Source of the DNA: Halomarinibacterium sp034670265 | GTDB lineage: Bacteria > Bacteroidota > Bacteroidia > Flavobacteriales > Flavobacteriaceae | Length of the DNA: 64,000 nt | Assembly: GCA_034670265.1 (NCBI GenBank) | Contig: JAXMNU010000002.1 | Span: 62,001-126,000, forward strand | Direction: 5' to 3' | Shown here: positions 60,611 to 64,000 of the stretch, piece after piece | Position numbering within the stretch: position 1 is the stretch's first letter | How the letters are laid out: every line of letters begins with the position of its first letter | Made by a program: the position numbers and the translations under genes | The notes under the pieces: model-generated | Databases searched by the model: none | The model's input: the letters and a program-made list of their open reading frames with translations, nothing else | Told to the model about the DNA's origin: nothing

Positions 60611-61917
60611 TCTAATCGGGTGATTTTAGCACCTATAGCACGTAATCGTTCATCTATATTTTCATAACCACGATCAATTTGTTCGATGTTATGTATAATA
60701 CTTGTGCCCTTAGCTGAAAGTGCTGCAATTAATAAGGAAATCCCCGCTCTAATATCAGGAGACACCATTGTGGTGGGCTTTAATGCCGATTTAAAGTTAT
60801 GTCCAATTACGGTTGCGCGATGCGGATCGCAAAGAATAATCTTTGCTCCCATATCAATGAGTTTATCCACAAAGAACAAGCGACTCTCAAACATTTTTTG
60901 GTGTATTAACACACTTCCCTTTGCTTGCGTACACACCACTAAAACAATACTTAACAAATCCGGTGTAAATCCAGGCCAAGGTGCATCGGCAATGGTTATG
61001 ATAGAGCCGTCCATATCCGACTGAATTTCATACTCCTTTTGCTGCGGAATGTAAATATCGTCTCCTTTTTTCTGAAGGTTTATCCCTAGTTTTCTAAAAG
61101 TATCTGGAATAATCCCTAAGTCGTTCCAACTTACATTTTTAATAGTCAGTTCACTTTGGGTCATTGCTGCAAGACCAATCCAACTTCCTATTTCAATCAT
61201 ATCTGGAAGTACGCGGTGTTTACAGCCACTCAAATATTCTACCCCTTCAATAACGAGTAAGTTTGAGCCTATGCCTGAGATCTTTGCTCCCATAGCATTT
61301 AGCATCTTACATAGTTGTTGTAAGTAGGGTTCGCAAGCTGCGTTGTAGATTGTGGTTTTTCCTTTTGCTAAAACTGCCGCCATGACAATATTGGCAGTTC
61401 CTGTAACAGAAGCTTGGTCAAGGAGCATATAGGTTCCTTTGAGTCCGTTAGGAGCTTCCACTCCATAAAAACGTTCTTCTTTATTATATCGAAACTTTGC
61501 TCCTAATTTTATAAATCCTTCAAAATGGGTGTCTAAACGTCGCCTTCCTATTTTATCACCCCCAGGTCTTGGGATGTATCCTTTTCCAAATCGAGCCAAA
61601 AGTGGTCCCACAATCATTATAGAGCCACGTAAAGAACTTCCTTCTTTCTTGAAAAGTTCAGATTCCAGATATTTTAAATTGATATCGTCTGCTCTAAACG
61701 CATATTTTCCTTTTCCTAATTTTTGAATTTTAACCCCTAAATTGCCTAAAATCCCAATAAGTTTATTGACATCCACGATATCCGGAATGTTTTCAATAAT
61801 CACTTCTTCGGGAGTTAATAATACACAACAAAGAATTTGCAGTGCTTCATTTTTGGCACCTTGGGGATGGATTTCTCCTTTTAATGAATGGCCGCCTTCA
61901 ATTTGAAAAGTTCCCAT
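60607..61917 (-). CDS. murA: UDP-N-acetylglucosamine 1-carboxyvinyltransferase with Asp in place of catalytic Cys
   Basis: 436 residues of the EPSP synthase fold (GGHSLKGEIHPQGAKNEALQ-type start, GSLRGSIMIVGPLLARFGKG-like block near 95-112). The active-site loop reads RPGGDKIGRRRLDTH: where E. coli has Cys115 (GGCTIG) this protein has Asp121. That exchange, known from Mycobacterium and Chlamydia and to my knowledge common in Bacteroidota, keeps activity but removes the fosfomycin target. MurA makes the first committed step of peptidoglycan synthesis. Third gene of a minus-strand operon with DUF493 and DUF4290 genes (21 bp gap). Confidence 0.95.
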   Translation of the reverse strand: MGTFQIEGGHSLKGEIHPQGAKNEALQILCCVLLTPEEVIIENIPDIVDVNKLIGILGNLGVKIQKLGKGKYAFRADDINLKYLESELFKKEGSSLRGSIMIVGPLLARFGKGYIPRPGGDKIGRRRLDTHFEGFIKLGAKFRYNKEERFYGVEAPNGLKGTYMLLDQASVTGTANIVMAAVLAKGKTTIYNAACEPYLQQLCKMLNAMGAKISGIGSNLLVIEGVEYLSGCKHRVLPDMIEIGSWIGLAAMTQSELTIKNVSWNDLGIIPDTFRKLGINLQKKGDDIYIPQQKEYEIQSDMDGSIITIADAPWPGFTPDLLSIVLVVCTQAKGSVLIHQKMFESRLFFVDKLIDMGAKIILCDPHRATVIGHNFKSALKPTTMVSPDIRAGISLLIAALSAKGTSIIHNIEQIDRGYENIDERLRAIGAKITRLD

Positions 61918-61938
61918 AAATAAAACTGAATTGTAAGA

Positions 61939-62577
61939 TTAGTAGCGTTTGCGGTTTCTTCCTCCTTTGTTACTTCCCTTGGAGCTACTCTTTTTGAAAT
62001 GTTTTTTATTCTTCAAAAGGGCTTCAGGATTAGATAAATCCTCATCGCTATTTTTCAAATTTATTTTACCATCAGATAACTCATACAAATGTTGAAAGAT
62101 AACATCATCTTCAACAGTGTCTTTATTCCAGTTTAAAAAACTTTTTTTCATATGGTTAGCAATGGTAAGCACCAAGCCTTCTTTCATATCGCCATCTTCC
62201 CAGCTTACGGCTACATCTATCATGCGCTTAATATTATTTCCGTAGAAACGATATTTAGGATGATTTTGAGGATAGTCTAGTGGTTCTGGTCTTTCCGCTA
62301 ACTCTTCGCGAGAAGGTTTTGGGAAAGGTGAATCTACATCCAATTTAAAATCGGATATGATAAATAATTGATCCCAAAGTTTGTGTTGAAAATCTGAAAC
62401 ATCACGTAAATGTGGATTCAAATTCCCCATCACCGCAATGATGCTTTTTGCACATTTATTTCGTGCTTCTCTATCTTCTAAACTTATAGCGTGATCCACC
62501 ATTTTCTGAATATGACGTCCATATTCTGGAATAATTAAATGCACACGCTCTGTATTATATTCTATATCTTCAATCAA
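61939..62577 (-). CDS. DUF4290 protein
   Basis: 212 residues. The start appears to be TTG at 62577 (no ATG before the conserved EYNTERVHLIIPEYGRHIQK). The conserved core continues with MVDHAISLEDREARNKCAKS and NPHLRDVSDFQHKLWDQLFI; the C-terminal 40 residues are Lys/Ser/Gly-rich and look disordered, ending in GGRNRKRY. DUF4290 is a Bacteroidota family of unknown function, nearly always beside murA as here. Cytosolic, by lack of signals. Confidence 0.9.
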   Translation of the reverse strand: MIEDIEYNTERVHLIIPEYGRHIQKMVDHAISLEDREARNKCAKSIIAVMGNLNPHLRDVSDFQHKLWDQLFIISDFKLDVDSPFPKPSREELAERPEPLDYPQNHPKYRFYGNNIKRMIDVAVSWEDGDMKEGLVLTIANHMKKSFLNWNKDTVEDDVIFQHLYELSDGKINLKNSDEDLSNPEALLKNKKHFKKSSSKGSNKGGRNRKRY

Positions 62578-62630
62578 AATAAAATGTGTTTTTGGAAATA
62601 TCTTTTGTAGTATGTTGCAAAATAATAAAA

Positions 62631-62921
62631 TTAAAGCGAAATAACTCCCTCCACTTTGGAAACTTGCAAATATTTTTTAATAACAGCATCTGGGGAGTCA
62701 AGATGTACTTTTACAGAAATACTTGTATACGTTCCTTTTGAAGAATCTCTGGTTTGGATTTGAGCCCCCATTCTATCGAAAACTGCTTCAATTTCGGCTA
62801 TTTTCTCTAAACTCGCAGGAACAATAAATTTAAAAAGATAATCCGTAGGCCAAGAGGTATCGTTCTCTAACTGCTCCCTCAATCTGTCATAAAATTCTTT
62901 GGTTTTTTCTTCTTCAGTCAT
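62631..62921 (-). CDS. DUF493 (YbeD-like) protein
   Basis: 96 residues from the ATG at 62921; the frame is open 14 codons further but that part contains the promoter box. The ferredoxin-like YbeD fold is seen in YLFKFIVPASLEKIAEIEAV and GTYTSISVKVHLDSPDAVIK. The family is proposed to be regulatory; its role is unknown. First gene of the DUF493-DUF4290-murA set. Confidence 0.85.
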   Translation of the reverse strand: MTEEEKTKEFYDRLREQLENDTSWPTDYLFKFIVPASLEKIAEIEAVFDRMGAQIQTRDSSKGTYTSISVKVHLDSPDAVIKKYLQVSKVEGVISL

Positions 62922-62941
62922 TATAAAATAGGTTCTTTTGG

Positions 62942-62949
62942 CAAAGATA
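62942..62949 (-). promoter_or_regulatory. -7 promoter box of the DUF493-DUF4290-murA operon
   Basis: On the minus strand TATCTTTG is a perfect TAnnTTTG match ending 20 bases before the ATG at 62921. Confidence 0.55.
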
Positions 62950-62970
62950 GCGTAAGTCTTCAATAGTAAC

Positions 62971-62978
62971 TAACTTTG
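62971..62978 (+). promoter_or_regulatory. -7 promoter box of the P-loop ATPase gene
   Basis: TAACTTTG matches TAnnTTTG and ends 16 bases before the TTG start at 62995. It diverges from the DUF493 promoter 21 bases away. Confidence 0.55.
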
Positions 62979-62994
62979 TATAAAATTGTAACGG

Positions 62995-63540
62995 TTGAAA
63001 TCAAAAAGAATTGTTATTACAGGCGGTCCAGGTTCTGGAAAAACCTCGCTTATAAGTTTTTTAGAAAAGAAGGGCTACACCTGCCTTCCCGAAGTATCCC
63101 GTGAAGTTATTTTAAAGGCTCAAGCAGAAGGCATTGATCAATTATTTCTTGAAGATCCCATATTGTTTAGTGAGCATTTATTGAAGGGACGATTACAACA
63201 ATTTGAAGATTTAAAGCCTAGTGATAACGAATTTATCTTTTATGATAGGGGGCTTCCAGATGTGACGGCTTACATGGACTATTTGGGCACCAAATATCCT
63301 TCTCATTTTACCGAAACGTGTACTAAAAACCGTTACGATGCTATTTTTTTATTGCCACCTTGGGAGGATATCTATATTCAGGACAATGAGCGGTACGAAT
63401 CATTTGATCAAGCCGAACTAATTTTTGAATATCTTCATAATGGCTATCAAAACTATGGGTATGATGTACATCATGTGCCTGTGGGCACCATTGAATATCG
63501 TTGCGAATTTATTCTGAAAAAGATTAAAACACTATTTTGA
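62995..63540 (+). CDS. Small P-loop ATPase/kinase-like protein (NadR-like AAA_28 family)
   Basis: 181 residues starting with TTG at 62995, which puts the P-loop TGGPGSGKTS (residues 9-18) at the expected distance from the N-terminus. Other blocks are CLPEVSREVILKAQ, FYDRGLPDVTAYMDY (near 83-97) and a C-terminal Tyr-rich YHNGYQNYGYDVHHV-like end. Relatives are ATP-dependent kinase-like proteins of unknown substrate. The recQ start codon overlaps its stop, indicating coupling. Confidence 0.85.
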   Translation: MKSKRIVITGGPGSGKTSLISFLEKKGYTCLPEVSREVILKAQAEGIDQLFLEDPILFSEHLLKGRLQQFEDLKPSDNEFIFYDRGLPDVTAYMDYLGTKYPSHFTETCTKNRYDAIFLLPPWEDIYIQDNERYESFDQAELIFEYLHNGYQNYGYDVHHVPVGTIEYRCEFILKKIKTLF

Positions 63541-64000
63541 ATGCACCTTTAGACATACTAAAGAAATATTGGAGGTTTCCCAGTTTTAGATCTTCTCAAA
63601 AGGAGATTATTGAAACTGTTTTACAAGGAAGTGATACCGTTGCCTTACTACCCACCGGAGGTGGAAAATCTATTTGTTTTCAAGTTCCTGCTATGGTGAT
63701 GGAAGGAATTTGCATCGTGGTCTCCCCTCTCGTGGCGTTAATGACAGATCAAGTACAGTCTTTAATGGATAAAGACATTAAAGCGATGTCGATAACTGGC
63801 GGAATTTCTGGAGACGAACTCACTGCTCAATTAGACAATGCCCTTTTTGGCAACTACAAGTTTTTATACCTATCTCCAGAACGACTTCAGCAGGAACAAG
63901 TGCAGTTGGCCATTCAAAAAATGAATGTAAACCTCATAGCAATCGATGAGGCACATTGTATCTCGCAATGGGGAAACGATTTTAGACCATCCTATTTAGA
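63537..64000 (+). CDS. recQ: RecQ-family ATP-dependent DNA helicase (3' end outside window)
   Basis: The frame from TTG at 63537 is open to the window end (154 codons). Its TTG overlaps the TGA of the upstream gene. The order of helicase motifs is RecQ-like: motif 0 (FRSSQKEIIETVLQG), Walker A LLPTGGGKS, VVSPLVALMTDQV, LSPERLQQ and the DEAH box in AIDEAHCISQWGNDFRPSY (RecQ aromatic-rich loop). RecQ unwinds DNA in recombination and fork repair. The HRDC and RQC domains would lie beyond the window. No ATG gives this N-terminus. Confidence 0.93.
   Translation, partial: MNAPLDILKKYWRFPSFRSSQKEIIETVLQGSDTVALLPTGGGKSICFQVPAMVMEGICIVVSPLVALMTDQVQSLMDKDIKAMSITGGISGDELTAQLDNALFGNYKFLYLSPERLQQEQVQLAIQKMNVNLIAIDEAHCISQWGNDFRPSYL

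Noticed and set aside
1..64000. tRNA, rRNA, prophage, insertion sequence or plasmid functions
   Set aside because: No cloverleaf-like segment, ribosomal RNA sequence, transposase, integrase or phage structural gene was recognised on either strand.

Overview
The window is A+T-rich chromosomal DNA from a member of the Bacteroidota, most likely a (marine) Flavobacteriaceae. The evidence is: -7 promoter boxes of the form TAnnTTTG in front of many genes; few Shine-Dalgarno sequences; a type IX secretion sorting tail on a secreted nuclease-like protein; flavobacterial families (DUF4290, DUF2911, fused alpha/beta 2-oxoacid dehydrogenase E1, menaquinone genes, the SRPBCC-SDR-photolyase block); and a MurA with Asp in place of the fosfomycin-target Cys. 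No tRNA, rRNA, prophage, insertion sequence or CRISPR array was seen. Most of the window is ordinary chromosome; the unusual DNA lies at about 25.2-30.6 kb and 51.4-53.9 kb.

Layout. 1-14.6 kb: a truncated HD/Pycsar-effector-like membrane protein, a GAF protein, a TlpA-type lipoprotein, SIMPL and rhomboid proteins, a lipid acyltransferase, an operon of acyltransferase-3, glmM and a class V aminotransferase, then an ACP-phosphodiesterase-like protein with gamma-glutamyltransferase. 14.6-25.2 kb: uvrA, a LOG-family protein, a secreted endonuclease/phosphatase with a T9SS tail, an M1-like protein fused to a probable outer-membrane barrel, and the fused E1 of a branched-chain-type 2-oxoacid dehydrogenase. 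25.2-27.3 kb: asnB behind what looks like a complete ribosome-mediated attenuator, with a 16-codon leader peptide containing eight Asn codons, an antiterminator and a terminator.

27.3-30.6 kb is accessory: a single-gene unit with matched inverted ends, an array of ten 21-bp repeats, dispersed hairpin repeats, and an LRR lipoprotein gene between two copies of the 3' end of a gluconate dehydrogenase subunit gene. 30.4-43.1 kb: a GMC oxidoreductase pair, fhs, menB, a secreted C1 peptidase followed by a small secreted protein with a Cys-rich tail, cvfB, the menD-menF-menI group and a secreted LRR protein. 43.2-51.4 kb: a GlgE-type glycogen operon (glgE, maltokinase, glgB, GH31 alpha-glucosidase) with CpG-centred palindromes before glgE and before the GH31 gene.

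51.4-53.9 kb is again accessory: a heptamer tandem repeat, a second array of ten 21-bp units just upstream of a small helix-turn-helix gene, and a second single-gene unit (a YfcC-type carrier) whose ends match the first. 53.9-64 kb: small secreted proteins, an AraC regulator, a photolyase operon, a YjdI-type Fe-S protein, the murA-DUF4290-DUF493 operon, a P-loop ATPase and the start of recQ. Six genes in the window appear to start with TTG.
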